The notes: generated by a model not told the origin, from the sequence alone. 36,818 nt of DNA from Gemmatimonadaceae bacterium (GCA_014379205.1 JACMME010000160.1:1-36818), one strand, 5' to 3'; positions 8,616-17,097 are shown, counted from the first letter of the stretch. Program-made: numbers and translations.

Positions 8616-9883
8616 CACAGCACCCTCTCGAGAATTGCCAGCCCGTCGGCAAGCTCGTCACGCGTCGCTACGAGCGGTGGCAGCAAGCGGATGGTGTAAT
8701 CTCCCGCGGTGCACATCAGCAGTCCGGACTGAAGTGCTTCGCTGACCACGTGACCCGCCATGCCCAAAACGTCCGCGCCCCATATGTAACCGACGCCGCG
8801 CACAGCACGGATGCGACCGGTACGCCGCCCGATCTCCTCGAGTTCCTTGCCCATCCACTCGCCGTTTGTTGTCACCTGCGCGAGCAGCTTCTCGTCGGCA
8901 AGTCGCTCCAGCACATGCAACGCAACAGTAGCGACGAAAGGGCCACCTCCGAAGGTCGTCGCGTGATCGCCAGGCTGAATCGCGGCAGCAATACTGTCGG
9001 TGAGAAGAACAGCGCCCATCGGAAGCCCACCGGCCATTGGCTTGGCAAGCGTGAGAACGTCCGGCTCGACGCCGAGTTGCTCGTATGCGAAAAGGGAGCC
9101 GGTGCGTCCGAGGCCGCATTGTATCTCGTCGAAAATGAGTGCAATGCGCCGCTCTTGCGTCAGTGCGCGGATCTCGCGCACGAATCCGGCGTCGAGCACA
9201 CGCACGCCGCCCTCACCCTGTACTGGCTCGAGAATGAGCGCCGCCACGGTCTCGGCATCCAGCGCGAGCGCGAGATCCTCGATGTTCCGTTCAACGATGG
9301 CGATGCCACCAGCCAGGGGCCGAAATGGCAGGCGGTACGCCGGACGGTCGGTCGCGGCGAGCGTCCCGAACAGCCGGCCGTGAAAGCTGCCACGCAGTGC
9401 GATGATCTCATGCTTCGCCAGATTCTCGCCGATGAGCGAGCGCGCCCAGCGCCGAGCGAACTTGAAAGCGCCTTCATTGGCTTCTGCGCCCGAGTTGCAA
9501 AAGAACACCTTGTCTGCAAAGGAGCGCGCGACCAATGCCTCCGCAAGCTTAAATGCGGGCGACGTGCCAAAGAGGTTTGACGTGTGCACCAACCCGTCGG
9601 CCGCGGCATGCAGTGCACTCGTGAGACCAACGTCCCCGTAGCCAAGCGCGTTCACCGCAATACCGCTCACGAAATCCAGATAGCGATGTCCGGCGGCGTC
9701 GAACAGGTAGACGCCTTCACCGCGCACAAGATCGACGGCGGGTTGCTTGTACGTGCCAAGAAGCGGCGACGATTGAACCGTTGGGGCAGGTGAATTAAAG
9801 GGTGCGCGCCGCGATGGGCTGGCTGCTCTGCCCATTCCGACTGCGCTGTCCAGCATCTCAGTGCTCCGCGTTGGGTAAGTCAT
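8615..9883 (-). CDS. argD: Acetylornithine aminotransferase
   Basis: 422 aa, PLP-dependent class III aminotransferase making N-acetylornithine from N-acetylglutamate semialdehyde. Visible marks are CNSGAEANEGAFKFAR (phosphate-binding region, about 129-144), the cofactor Asp in IFDEIQCGLGRTG (D252) and the Schiff-base lysine in TLAKPMAGG (K281). An N-terminal extension of about 35 Ser/Pro-rich residues precedes the conserved core. ATG 9883 overlaps the argB stop by 4 bp (ATGA), which fixes the start. Related ornithine or GABA aminotransferases share these motifs; the argC-argB-argD-argA context supports argD. Confidence 0.95.
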   Translation of the reverse strand: MTYPTRSTEMLDSAVGMGRAASPSRRAPFNSPAPTVQSSPLLGTYKQPAVDLVRGEGVYLFDAAGHRYLDFVSGIAVNALGYGDVGLTSALHAAADGLVHTSNLFGTSPAFKLAEALVARSFADKVFFCNSGAEANEGAFKFARRWARSLIGENLAKHEIIALRGSFHGRLFGTLAATDRPAYRLPFRPLAGGIAIVERNIEDLALALDAETVAALILEPVQGEGGVRVLDAGFVREIRALTQERRIALIFDEIQCGLGRTGSLFAYEQLGVEPDVLTLAKPMAGGLPMGAVLLTDSIAAAIQPGDHATTFGGGPFVATVALHVLERLADEKLLAQVTTNGEWMGKELEEIGRRTGRIRAVRGVGYIWGADVLGMAGHVVSEALQSGLLMCTAGDYTIRLLPPLVATRDELADGLAILERVL

Positions 9884-10713
9884 GACGCCCCTGCAACGCT
9901 CGTGTCAGCCGTTGAAAGCACATCCCGCAACGCGGAAAAGGCCGAGCCACCCGCGAAATGCGTCCTTGCTGTCAGCGTCGTGCCGGCAGTGACATTGGTG
10001 ACCCCCGCCAGATCGCATATCCGGACGCTCGCGACACCACCTTCGATTGCCACCACCGCGGCCTCGAGCTTGGCGATCATTCCGTTTGTAGCAATGCCGC
10101 CGGCGATCAGTGTACGCGCATCGTCGGCGGTGAGCGTACCGACAACTTCGTCGTTCAGCAGCACAGCGGGGACGTCGGACAGTAGCACCAGCTCGGTCGC
10201 TTCGAGCGCGATGGCGATCAACGCAGCGGCATCGTCACCATTCACGTTCAACGCGGGACCGAGTGTACTGCTGACGTTTCGGCTCACAGGAGAAATCACG
10301 GGCAGATAGCCGGCGCCGAGCAGCGTATGCAGGATCGCCGGGCGAATGGTCATTACTTCGCCCACATGACCCAGCTTCTCAGGATTTGTCGGCGTGGCTC
10401 CGATGAGCCCATCGTCTTCACCCGAGATGCCGACGGCATGTACACCCTCTGAGACCAGTGCTGATACGAGCTGCTTGTTGGCGACACCGGACAGCGCCAT
10501 CCGCACGATGTCTACGTCCTTTGAAGAAGTGACCCGGCGGCCTCCCACGAAGCGCGCCTCGGTGCCGAACGCGCGCTGCAGCTGGGTCACGGCATCTCCG
10601 CCGCCATGCACCAGGACCAGCGGTTGGGCACCGTGGTCCCACTGTTCGGCGATTACAGCGGCGAACGACTTGTCGCGCTGCACCCGGCCGCCAACCTTGA
10701 TGACGCGAGTCAC
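9880..10713 (-). CDS. argB: Acetylglutamate kinase
   Basis: About 277 aa, amino-acid kinase family, phosphorylating N-acetylglutamate. The protein opens with VTRVIKVGGRV, the phosphate-binding lysine-glycine segment. It continues with LVLVHGGGDAVTQ, FVGGRRVTS (substrate contact) and ALNVNGDDAAALIA, and the LLSDVPAVLL and GGIATNGMIAKLEAA stretches are standard for NAGK. GTG 10713 overlaps the argC stop by 4 bp (GTGA), so it is preferred to an in-frame GTG six codons upstream that lies inside argC. It lacks a long N-terminal helix of the kind linked to arginine feedback in hexameric kinases, so feedback inhibition cannot be assumed. Confidence 0.95.
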   Translation of the reverse strand: MTRVIKVGGRVQRDKSFAAVIAEQWDHGAQPLVLVHGGGDAVTQLQRAFGTEARFVGGRRVTSSKDVDIVRMALSGVANKQLVSALVSEGVHAVGISGEDDGLIGATPTNPEKLGHVGEVMTIRPAILHTLLGAGYLPVISPVSRNVSSTLGPALNVNGDDAAALIAIALEATELVLLSDVPAVLLNDEVVGTLTADDARTLIAGGIATNGMIAKLEAAVVAIEGGVASVRICDLAGVTNVTAGTTLTARTHFAGGSAFSALRDVLSTADTSVAGAS

Positions 10714-11669
10714 GCTGGAAGCCCCGCGCACTCGGCCAGGCCGAGCATGAGGTTGGCGTTCTGGATTGCCTGTCCGGCTGCGCCCTTCATCAGGTTGTCG
10801 AGTGCAGATAACACGAGCAGAGTCGGGACGCGCGTTTCTCGCAGTGCGATCACCGCGATCCGGATCACGTTGCGATGCACCACTTCACGGAGCGTCGGTG
10901 GGTCGGATGCGAGCTCCACAAACGGCTCGTCCGAGTAAGCGTCGCGCCATGGCTGAAGCACGTCGTCCAGGGGGGCTTTGATCGGCACGGTAATGGTGGA
11001 CAGAATTCCACGCGCGACGGGAAGCAGGTGCGGCGTGAAAACGAGGTCGACGTCGGCGCCCATGCTCCTGGTGAAGGCTCGCATCTCACTGAGATGCGAG
11101 TGCGTGTTTCCCACCCCATAAGCGCGGTAATCCTCGGACACCTCGGCGAACATGAGCTCCCGCCGTGGGGAGCGTCCTGCTCCGCTGACGCCACTCGCGG
11201 AGTTGATCGTGATCGTGGAGCCTTCTAGAACAAGTGCCTGCGCGAAGAGTGGCGCGAGCGCAAGCAGCACCGAGGTCGGATAGCATCCGGGATTCGCGAC
11301 GATTCCTGCTCCTGCTACCTGGGTACGACTGAGCTCAGTGAGCCCGTAAGCGGCACCATCGACACCGCTGCCCGGCCGCAGGTCGGCCGAGAGATCGACC
11401 ACACGCGCACCGGCCTGACGCGCGCGCGTGACCCACTCGTGCGAGGAGCCGTGCGGAAGCGCGCTGAAGACGATCTCGGCCTCACCAAGCTTTGCATCGT
11501 CCGGGGCGAGCAGAGGGATGGTCTGTCCATCGATGCGCGCCGTTGTCCCGCGTTGGTCATGCGCGGTGGCGAACTTGAGGCTCAGCGAAGGATGGCGCTG
11601 AATGAGAGAGCAAAGCTGGTGGCCAGCGTACCCGCTTGCCCCAAGTACACCCACTGGAATTGTATGCAC
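10710..11669 (-). CDS. argC: N-acetyl-gamma-glutamyl-phosphate reductase
   Basis: 319 aa, NADPH-dependent reductase of the third arginine step. It has the nucleotide-binding loop GASGYAG (10-16) and the catalytic Cys129 in VANPGCYPTS, followed by the substrate His region FTPHLLPVARG. Length is normal for the short class. The start is GTG at 11669 (HTIPVGVLG follows). An operator-like 25-bp sequence covers 11665-11689 and overlaps the start codon, and a possible -35/-10 pair upstream would start transcription at or very near the GTG, so a leaderless message is possible. It is the first gene of the argC-argB-argD-argA operon and is divergent from argR. Confidence 0.95.
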   Translation of the reverse strand: MHTIPVGVLGASGYAGHQLCSLIQRHPSLSLKFATAHDQRGTTARIDGQTIPLLAPDDAKLGEAEIVFSALPHGSSHEWVTRARQAGARVVDLSADLRPGSGVDGAAYGLTELSRTQVAGAGIVANPGCYPTSVLLALAPLFAQALVLEGSTITINSASGVSGAGRSPRRELMFAEVSEDYRAYGVGNTHSHLSEMRAFTRSMGADVDLVFTPHLLPVARGILSTITVPIKAPLDDVLQPWRDAYSDEPFVELASDPPTLREVVHRNVIRIAVIALRETRVPTLLVLSALDNLMKGAAGQAIQNANLMLGLAECAGLPA

Positions 11670-11689
11670 ATATAATGCATAATCATGCA
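11665..11689 (-). promoter_or_regulatory. Putative ArgR operator in front of argC
   Basis: 25-bp site read on the minus strand as half-sites TGCAT-GATT-ATGCAT-TATAT-GTGCA. The first 14 bp (TGCATGATTATGCA) have the TGNAT-N4-ATNCA geometry of the classical ARG box, with C replacing A. It matches the argG site at 19 of 25 positions in the same orientation relative to the controlled gene. It lies in the argC/argR divergent region, so it could repress argC and also control argR. Confidence 0.78.
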
Positions 11690-11704
11690 GCTTAGCCGCG
11701 TCAA
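11676..11704 (-). promoter_or_regulatory. Possible argC promoter
   Basis: TTGACG (11704-11699, minus strand), a 17-bp spacer and TATGCA (11681-11676). The -10 element lies inside the putative operator, as expected for repression by occlusion. The predicted transcription start falls at about 11669, the argC GTG itself. The -10 is a weak match. Confidence 0.4.
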
Positions 11705-11823
11705 TGGATTGCTGTCTCTTGTTCGGATTGGTATTGATGCTCGCCAGAGAAGGCGTGTGCGCTGAAGCTGCGCGATTCTCCGACGGATCGGTTTCCCGAC
11801 AGGCGCTTCATGTGGGAGAATTC
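11690..11823. other. argR leader region
   Basis: 134 bp between the argC operator and argR. An ATG at 11704 is open in frame with ArgR and would add about 40 residues (MDCCLLFGLVLMLAREG onward). That segment does not resemble the ArgR family, and GTG 11824 has a good ribosome binding site, so I treat this as leader. TATAAT at 11671-11676 on the plus strand is a possible argR -10 element without a good -35. Confidence 0.4.
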
Positions 11824-12282
11824 GTGTCGAACAAACCCGAGCGGCAGCAGGCGATAATCCACCTGGTTTCGACGCAGGCCATCGCGAGTCAGCGCGAGCT
11901 CGAGCAGATACTCCGCAAAGCCGGCTGGGACGTAACGCAGGCAACACTCTCGCGTGATCTTCGAGAGCTCGGCATCGTGCGCGCGCAAGCGGAGGACGGA
12001 GCGCGGTATGTCCCAGGCGACCAGCTAGCGGGGCAGGACAAGCCGCAACTGCTGACCCTGCTCCCCGAGCTTTTCTCGAGCATGGAAGGAGTAGGCGAAC
12101 TTCTGGTGCTGCGAACGCTGCCGAGCGGAGCTCAACCGATCGCCGAGGCGATCGACGATCAGAGGTGGCCCGAGATCCTCGGCACCATCGGCGGAGAGAA
12201 CACCATTCTCATTATCTGCCGGTCGCCTTCGGCGCGAGACATAGTCACGCAGCGACTCAGAAAGATTGCAGAAGGAAGGTGA
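11824..12282 (+). CDS. argR: Arginine repressor
   Basis: 152 aa, the usual ArgR length. The N-terminal winged helix-turn-helix (about 5-70) reads ERQQAIIHLVSTQAIASQRE, then VTQATLSRDLRELGI, the DNA-recognition region typical of ArgR/AhrC. The C-terminal part (LTLLPELFSSMEGVGELLVLRTLPSGAQ, then DDQRWPEILGTIGGENTILI) is the hexamerising, arginine-binding domain, with the GT-GG-DDT-like segment here as GTIGGENTI. GTG 11824 is preceded by GGGAG at a 5-nt spacing, and this start gives the family length. In this family the arginine-bound hexamer represses biosynthesis genes; the operator pair at argC and argG, flanking this gene, supports that role. Confidence 0.94.
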   Translation: MSNKPERQQAIIHLVSTQAIASQRELEQILRKAGWDVTQATLSRDLRELGIVRAQAEDGARYVPGDQLAGQDKPQLLTLLPELFSSMEGVGELLVLRTLPSGAQPIAEAIDDQRWPEILGTIGGENTILIICRSPSARDIVTQRLRKIAEGR

Positions 12283-12335
12283 GGAGAGTGGGATGGTGGT
12301 TGGAGCGGGAGTGGCCGCCAGACTGCGTACGCCCC

Positions 12336-12380
12336 AGGATGTCATTGCGAGCCTCCCAGCGGCGAAGCGATCTCCTCGGT
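12336..12380. repeat. Degenerate copy of a dispersed GTCATTGCGAG-type intergenic repeat
   Basis: The segment starts GTCATTGCGAGC and continues with GGCGAAGCGATCTCCTCGG. From memory this resembles the short palindromic repeat (GTCATTGCGAGC ... GCGAAGCAATCTC) common between genes in many bacterial genomes. The arms are imperfectly complementary. It lies between argR and the argG promoter. Only one copy is present here, so the assignment needs a genome-wide comparison. Confidence 0.45.
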
Positions 12381-12433
12381 TCTGGCTAAGGCGAGAATTG
12401 TCGGGGACGCTACTCGTCCTTGCAATTACACTG

Positions 12434-12462
12434 TTGACAGATGCACGTGCTTTTGCTTAATT
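12434..12462 (+). promoter_or_regulatory. Putative sigma-70-type argG promoter
   Basis: Consensus -35 TTGACA (12434-12439), a 17-bp spacer and -10 TTAATT (12457-12462). The -10 element is inside the putative ArgR operator. Transcription would begin near 12469 and give a leader of about 22 nt before the argG ATG. Confidence 0.72.
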
Positions 12463-12478
12463 ATGCATTCACTATGCA
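12454..12478 (+). promoter_or_regulatory. Putative ArgR operator in front of argG
   Basis: 25-bp site with half-sites TGCTT-AATT-ATGCAT-TCACT-ATGCA. It matches the argC site at 19 of 25 positions, including the unbroken core ATTATGCATT. A second symmetry, ATTATGCAT (12460-12468) and ATGCATAAT (12474-12482) with a 5-bp spacer, is perfect. The site overlaps the -10 element and the expected transcription start, as expected for ArgR repression. Confidence 0.8.
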
Positions 12479-12490
12479 TAATGAGCGCCC

Positions 12491-13843
12491 ATGAAGACAA
12501 TTGCACTTGCCTATTCCGGTGGACTCGACACTTCCATAATCGTCCCCTGGCTTCGCGAGAACTATGACGCGCGCGTCATCTGCGTCGCCGCGGATATCGG
12601 CCAGGGACATGAAGAGCTCGCGGGTGTCCGTGAAAAAGCGATCTCGTCCGGTGCCGAGGAGTGCTTCGTCGAAGATCTGCGCGAGGAGTTCATCCGGGAC
12701 TTCATCTTTCCCACGCTTCGCGCCGGTGCAGTCTACAGTCGCAAATACCTGCTCGGTACCTCGATGGCGCGGCCCCTCATCGCCAGACGTCAGGTCGAAG
12801 TCGCGCGAAAGGTCGGCGCGGATGCGCTTGCGCACGGCTGCACGGGCAAGGGGAATGATCAGGTTCGATTTGAGCTGACCTACGCGGCGTTCGCCCCCGA
12901 TCTCCCAGTAATCGCGCCGTGGCGTGAGTGGGATATCCGGAGCCGGGAAGACGCGATCGACTACGCCAACGCGCGCGGCATTCCGATCGCGGCGACCAAG
13001 GCCAAGATCTACTCACGCGACGCCAATATCTGGCACCTCTCGCACGAGGGCGGCTGTCTCGAGGATCCGAACTGCGCGCCCCCCGATGACATCCTCATGC
13101 GGACTTTACCGGCAGCGATCGCCCCCGACACCCCCGAAGCTGTAACGATCGGCTTCAATTGCGGTAATCCAATCTCGGTCAACGGAGAAGTGCTGGGTCC
13201 GGTCGATCTTCTCACCACGCTCAATCAGATAGCCGGCAAGCACGGCGTCGGAGTTATCGACCTCGTCGAGGACCGGATGGTCGGCATGAAGTCGCGCGGC
13301 ATCTACGAGACACCGGGCGGCACCCTTCTTTACCTCGCGCACAGCGAGCTCGAGCAGCTCGTCCTCGACCGGCGGACGCTCTCGGCAAAGGATGTCATCG
13401 CGCCTCGCTATGCGGATCTGGTATACGAGGGCCGCTGGTGGACGACGGAGCGCGAAGCATACGACGCCTTTGTCACAGCGACACAGGGCCGCGTGACCGG
13501 CAGCGTCACGCTAAAACTCTACAAGGGTTCGGCGGCTGTCGCGGGACGCACCAGTGAGTTTGCCCTGTATGATGAGCGCTTCGTCACTTTTGGAGAGGAC
13601 GATGTCTACGAGCAGAGCGACGCGGCCGGATTTATCCGGCTGTTCGCTCTGCCCGCTCGCGTGCGCGCGCTCAAGGATCAGGAGCTTGCTCGCAAGAATG
13701 CGGGGTCGGCCAGAACGGAAAAGTCCGCCAGGAAACAGCATACCGGCGGCATCGAGAAAAAAAGTGGCAGGAAGAGTATCGCCACGGCCTCCGAAAAGGC
13801 GCGCAAGGAGCCTTCCCTCGATGACGCCATGGTGGGCGCGTGA
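12491..13843 (+). CDS. argG: Argininosuccinate synthase with an unusual basic C-terminal tail
   Basis: 450 aa. It joins citrulline and aspartate using ATP. The N-terminus has the PP-loop [11 protein letters not shown] (6-16), followed by [15 protein letters not shown] and the SREDAIDYA region, and the [12 protein letters not shown] stretch is typical of bacterial ArgG. Family proteins usually end near residue 400, after the LPARVRAL segment. Here about 50 further residues follow, rich in K, R, S and A (for example [19 protein letters not shown]), and look disordered. A run of seven A (13757-13763) lies in the tail. The stop overlaps the argH GTG start by 4 bp. The tail is encoded in frame and fused cleanly to argH, so it is not an obvious sequencing artefact. 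Confidence 0.95.
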   Translation: MKTIALAYSGGLDTSIIVPWLRENYDARVICVAADIGQGHEELAGVREKAISSGAEECFVEDLREEFIRDFIFPTLRAGAVYSRKYLLGTSMARPLIARRQVEVARKVGADALAHGCTGKGNDQVRFELTYAAFAPDLPVIAPWREWDIRSREDAIDYANARGIPIAATKAKIYSRDANIWHLSHEGGCLEDPNCAPPDDILMRTLPAAIAPDTPEAVTIGFNCGNPISVNGEVLGPVDLLTTLNQIAGKHGVGVIDLVEDRMVGMKSRGIYETPGGTLLYLAHSELEQLVLDRRTLSAKDVIAPRYADLVYEGRWWTTEREAYDAFVTATQGRVTGSVTLKLYKGSAAVAGRTSEFALYDERFVTFGEDDVYEQSDAAGFIRLFALPARVRALKDQELARKNAGSARTEKSARKQHTGGIEKKSGRKSIATASEKARKEPSLDDAMVGA

Positions 13844-15279
13844 CCACGGTCGCGTTCCGCGGTGCCGCGGCGAAGTCGCACCGCCTCTGGGGCGGGCGAT
13901 TCCGGGAGGCAAGCGGCGGTTCGGCGCCCGAATTCGACGCGCTCAATAACTCCATCGGCGTCGATCTGCGGCTGTGGCCGTTCGACATCGAGTTGTCCAA
14001 GGCATGGGCAATGGGACTGTACGGCGTCGGCGTGCTTACGCTGGCCGAGGTGAATGAGATCGAGCGCGGTCTCGACGCGGTGGCTGAGCGCCTGGAAGCG
14101 GGTGAGCCGGCGGTGGCTTCGGATGAGGATGTGCACACCTTCATTGACCGTCTGCTGCATGACGAAATCGGGGCAGCCGCCTCAAAGCTGCACACCGGTC
14201 GTAGCCGCAACGACCAGGTTGCGACTGCCACGCGGATGTGGACAATGGATGCAGCGTCGCGACTCGACGGCGCCGTGCGTGCTCTGCAGCACGCGATCCT
14301 CGATAAGGCAACCATGCTCGAGGACGCGATCATGCCGTCCTACACACATCTGCAGCGCTCGATTCCCATTCTGGGTGCGCATTGGCTTCTGTCGCACTTC
14401 TGGCCGCTGGACCGTGATCACGCCCGCCTTCGCAGCGTGCGTCAAAGTGCAGCGGTCCTTCCACTGGGTGCTGGCGCCGTTGCCGGTTCGGCGTACCCCA
14501 TATCGCGCACGCTCCTGCAGGGGACGCTCGGATTTGAGGCGGTCAGTGCAAACTCGGTTGACGCGGTCAGCGATCGCGACTTCATCGCCGAGATGCTGTT
14601 CGCCGCCACACTCATCGCGACACATTTGTCGCGGCTGGCTGAAGATCTCCTGATCTACGGGTCGAGCGAGTTCGGTTTCGTGAAGTTCGGCGAGCGCTTC
14701 ACCTCCGGCTCCAGCATGATGCCGCAGAAGCGCAACCCGGACGCGCTCGAGCTGGCCCGCGGTTCGGCCGCACGGATGCTCGGCAACCTCACGTCGCTGC
14801 TAGCGACGCTCAAGGGACTTCCGTCCAGCTACAACAAGGATTTGCAGGACGACAAGCGAACGCTATTCGATGCGGTGGACACGCTGCTCCTGGTGTTGCC
14901 GGCGGTCGCCGGCACGCTGGAGGAGTGCGACTTTCAGCCGCGCAAGATGCTCGCGGCATGCTCCAGCAGTATGATGGCCACGGATCTGGCCGATTACCTC
15001 GTCCGGAAGGGAGCGACCTTCCGCGATGCGCATGGTGCCGTGGGCACAATGATACGGCGCGCGGAGTCGCGCGGCGGAGACCTCGCGTCGCTTCCCTTCT
15101 CAGCCTTTCAGGAAGCGCACGACTTGTTCGAGCCTGACGTGACAGAGGCGCTGTCACCCGCGCGCTCGGTGCGCCAGCGCGAAATAGCTGGCGGCACCGG
15201 TCCGAACGCGGTGCGTGAGCAGATTGAGAAGGCGCGTGCGACGCTCGTGGTCATCGATCAGAAGCCGAACGCGCCGTAG
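13840..15279 (+). CDS. argH: Argininosuccinate lyase
   Basis: 479 aa, last step of arginine synthesis (argininosuccinate to arginine plus fumarate). Family marks are LWGGRF near the N-terminus, [26 protein letters not shown] (about 115-128), THLQRSIPI with the catalytic His/Thr region, and the superfamily signature [13 protein letters not shown] (about 288-300). GTG 13840 overlaps the argG stop (GTGA), so argG and argH are translationally coupled. Length is slightly above the usual 460 because of a short N-terminal extension. No oddity is seen in the active-site motifs. Confidence 0.96.
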   Translation: MTTVAFRGAAAKSHRLWGGRFREASGGSAPEFDALNNSIGVDLRLWPFDIELSKAWAMGLYGVGVLTLAEVNEIERGLDAVAERLEAGEPAVASDEDVHTFIDRLLHDEIGAAASKLHTGRSRNDQVATATRMWTMDAASRLDGAVRALQHAILDKATMLEDAIMPSYTHLQRSIPILGAHWLLSHFWPLDRDHARLRSVRQSAAVLPLGAGAVAGSAYPISRTLLQGTLGFEAVSANSVDAVSDRDFIAEMLFAATLIATHLSRLAEDLLIYGSSEFGFVKFGERFTSGSSMMPQKRNPDALELARGSAARMLGNLTSLLATLKGLPSSYNKDLQDDKRTLFDAVDTLLLVLPAVAGTLEECDFQPRKMLAACSSSMMATDLADYLVRKGATFRDAHGAVGTMIRRAESRGGDLASLPFSAFQEAHDLFEPDVTEALSPARSVRQREIAGGTGPNAVREQIEKARATLVVIDQKPNAP

Positions 15280-15364
15280 CCTGGTTCATTCGGCAAGGGT
15301 TCGCTAATTTCGCCCATAGCGCCGCACTTCTCAGCAGCCCAAAAACTGACTAGCAAGGTGAGAT

Positions 15365-15826
15365 ATGATGCGAACACGCACCACCGTCCGGCTGTTGCTC
15401 GCTCTGCTGAGCATGGCCGTAGCCTTGCCAGCTTCAGCGCACTCACAGGCAGGCGCGCCCGGAGCTCCCGAGCCTTACGTTGTCGAGTACTACTACAAAG
15501 TGAAATGGGGTTATCAGAGCGAGTTCATCGAGCTGTTTCGTAAGAACCACTACCCGGTGCTGAAGCGTGAAATGGAGAGGGGAATTATACAGGAGGTGAC
15601 CGGAACCGCTCCCCGCTACCATGGGACGGAAGATGTTCGTTGGGATTACAGAGTTACGATCGTGTTCAAGAGCGTCGCCGCGGCACACGCTCCGGCGATG
15701 ACGGAAGAGGAGTTGCGAAAAATCTTTCCGGATAAGGTGACGTTCGAGAAAGAGGAGCAGCGACGCTTCGAGCTTCTGGAAGCCCATTGGGATTTGCCAC
15801 TCGTCGCGGTTCGTCTGCCGCGCTGA
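15365..15826 (+). CDS. Small secreted protein, possible dimeric alpha/beta-barrel fold
   Basis: 153 aa (ATG 15365; a second ATG follows directly). A signal peptide (RLLLALLSMAVALPASAHSQ, likely cleavage after ASA) precedes about 125 residues. The mature part opens with a strand and a helix (YVVEYYYKVKWGYQSEFIEL, then FRKNHYPVLKREMERG), which recalls NIPSNAP/EthD-type dimeric alpha/beta barrels. This is pattern-based and unproven. AGGTGAG precedes the start by 2-5 nt. It lies 85 bp after argH and may be a separate unit. Function unknown. Confidence 0.72.
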   Translation: MMRTRTTVRLLLALLSMAVALPASAHSQAGAPGAPEPYVVEYYYKVKWGYQSEFIELFRKNHYPVLKREMERGIIQEVTGTAPRYHGTEDVRWDYRVTIVFKSVAAAHAPAMTEEELRKIFPDKVTFEKEEQRRFELLEAHWDLPLVAVRLPR

Positions 15827-15846
15827 GACATTGATACGCTTGGCGT

Positions 15847-15929
15847 CGCCCAGCCACTAAGCACTGGGCGTGGTAGGCTGCTTCAGGTGGCGCGCGAGGC
15901 GAATCGCACCGGCCTCGCGCCCTACCACG
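15847..15929. terminator. Two overlapping GC-rich stem-loops between convergent genes
   Basis: Hairpin 1 pairs CGCCCAG (15847-15853) with CTGGGCG (15864-15870). Hairpin 2 has an outer 9-bp stem, CGTGGTAGG (15869-15877) with CCTACCACG (15921-15929), and an inner perfect 9-bp stem, GCGCGAGGC (15892-15900) with GCCTCGCGC (15912-15920). There is a 14-nt bulge on the left arm only. The two hairpins share two bases, so they are partly exclusive. The position between convergent genes suggests a bidirectional terminator, but no T-tract follows. Confidence 0.55.
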
Positions 15930-15931
15930 GC

Positions 15932-17050
15932 CTATGGTCTCCCTCCCAATTCCACTATCCACGTCACTGGCTCGAGCAGCTCTCCGAACAGCTGAAACAC
16001 TGTTTCCACGAATCCCAGCATTCGCCGCAAGGCGAGACCTTCCTCAAGCGTAAGCACTCGCCCGCCAGCACCACGGACTTCGGGATGATGACGCTGTCCG
16101 GATATGGTGGCGAAGATCTGGTTGTTGACGCGAACGGTCGCGTTCACTGTCGTGTCGTCCTCCTCCACATCGAACCGGAGCGTGGTGATCCCGCTGCGAA
16201 TGAGCAGCTCTATCTCCTGCGATGTGCCGAGGGCCGACTGCTCGGCAGCGACATCGGCCTCAACGCGGAAGTCGCGGGCGGGAATGGCGAAGTCGAACTC
16301 GACGTTCAGCGCGCGCCCGGACGCGGTCGCTCTTCCCTCAGCACCGATGTCGAAGTTGAGACGTGTGTCTCCGTCAGTCAGGTATCCGGCCACGTTCAGG
16401 GAACCCGACTCTTCCGAGCCAGTTGCCGTGACTGAATAATCGAGATGGGTCACGTTGCCCGACACCACGATCAGTTGCAGGGCGAGGCTGGACGGACGCG
16501 TATCGCCCTTGTCGATGAGGTCAGCGTACCCGACTTCCGTCGTCACGATGGGCTGCTGCGTCACCGGATTCACGGCATACAGAATGAAGCGCACGCCGTT
16601 GCCGGGAGCGCCGCTGCGGTCCGGAGCCGGGACATATTCTTGCCGCACGGGATCGTAAATGAGCGTGACACCCAGTACCTCGGGTGGAATCACGCGCTGA
16701 TCGTTCGGGGACGCCGGTATGCCCGACATGACGCGTTCCGCCAGCGTCCTGGTCACTCTTTTCGCGTCGGTTACCGCCAGGGCGGAGCCGGATGCCAGCA
16801 GATCCACCGAGCCCTGAACCGCTGCGCGCGTGGAAGGTCCAACAGACAGATGCCCCGCCATCACGGCGAAGCTTCGCAGCGCCGGCGCTCCGAGCGCGCT
16901 TTCCATCGCCTGCGCATCGGCCTGGACGCGCGCGGCGTCGAATGAAACCTCGTCGGGCTCTGTGCCCAGGTTGGCTGTGTCACCACACGCTGCCGCGGCG
17001 AGCGCGAGCATGAGTGCGCCTAGTCGTTTGTATCTCATCTGCGACAACAT
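15932..17050 (-). CDS. Lipoprotein of unknown function
   Basis: About 372 aa. A signal with lipobox (LALAAAACGDTANLG) indicates a lipid-anchored envelope protein. The rest is beta-rich with regular hydrophobic/polar alternation, for example LNFDIGAEGRATASGRALNVEF, then IELLIRSGITTLRFDVEEDD. No catalytic motif is recognised. The start is set by AGGAGG 7 nt upstream of ATG 17050; a longer reading would begin inside the heptamer array and translate it as repeated LSAISHQ-like units, which is clearly not coding. It follows the sigma/anti-sigma/Spy-like genes on the same strand, separated by that array. Confidence 0.78.
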   Translation of the reverse strand: MLSQMRYKRLGALMLALAAAACGDTANLGTEPDEVSFDAARVQADAQAMESALGAPALRSFAVMAGHLSVGPSTRAAVQGSVDLLASGSALAVTDAKRVTRTLAERVMSGIPASPNDQRVIPPEVLGVTLIYDPVRQEYVPAPDRSGAPGNGVRFILYAVNPVTQQPIVTTEVGYADLIDKGDTRPSSLALQLIVVSGNVTHLDYSVTATGSEESGSLNVAGYLTDGDTRLNFDIGAEGRATASGRALNVEFDFAIPARDFRVEADVAAEQSALGTSQEIELLIRSGITTLRFDVEEDDTTVNATVRVNNQIFATISGQRHHPEVRGAGGRVLTLEEGLALRRMLGFVETVFQLFGELLEPVTWIVELGGRP

Positions 17051-17097
17051 GATTGTTCCTCCTGCAACGGGATTAGTGTTCGGGTCTTTAGATTGAT

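Noticed and set aside
8606-9580. A plus-strand frame of 324 residues opposite argD
   Set aside because: Shadow of a conserved enzyme gene; no motif.
12266-12460. A 64-residue frame between argR and argG with a hydrophobic end
   Set aside because: It begins inside argR, runs through the repeat-like segment and the argG -35 element, and has no family resemblance.
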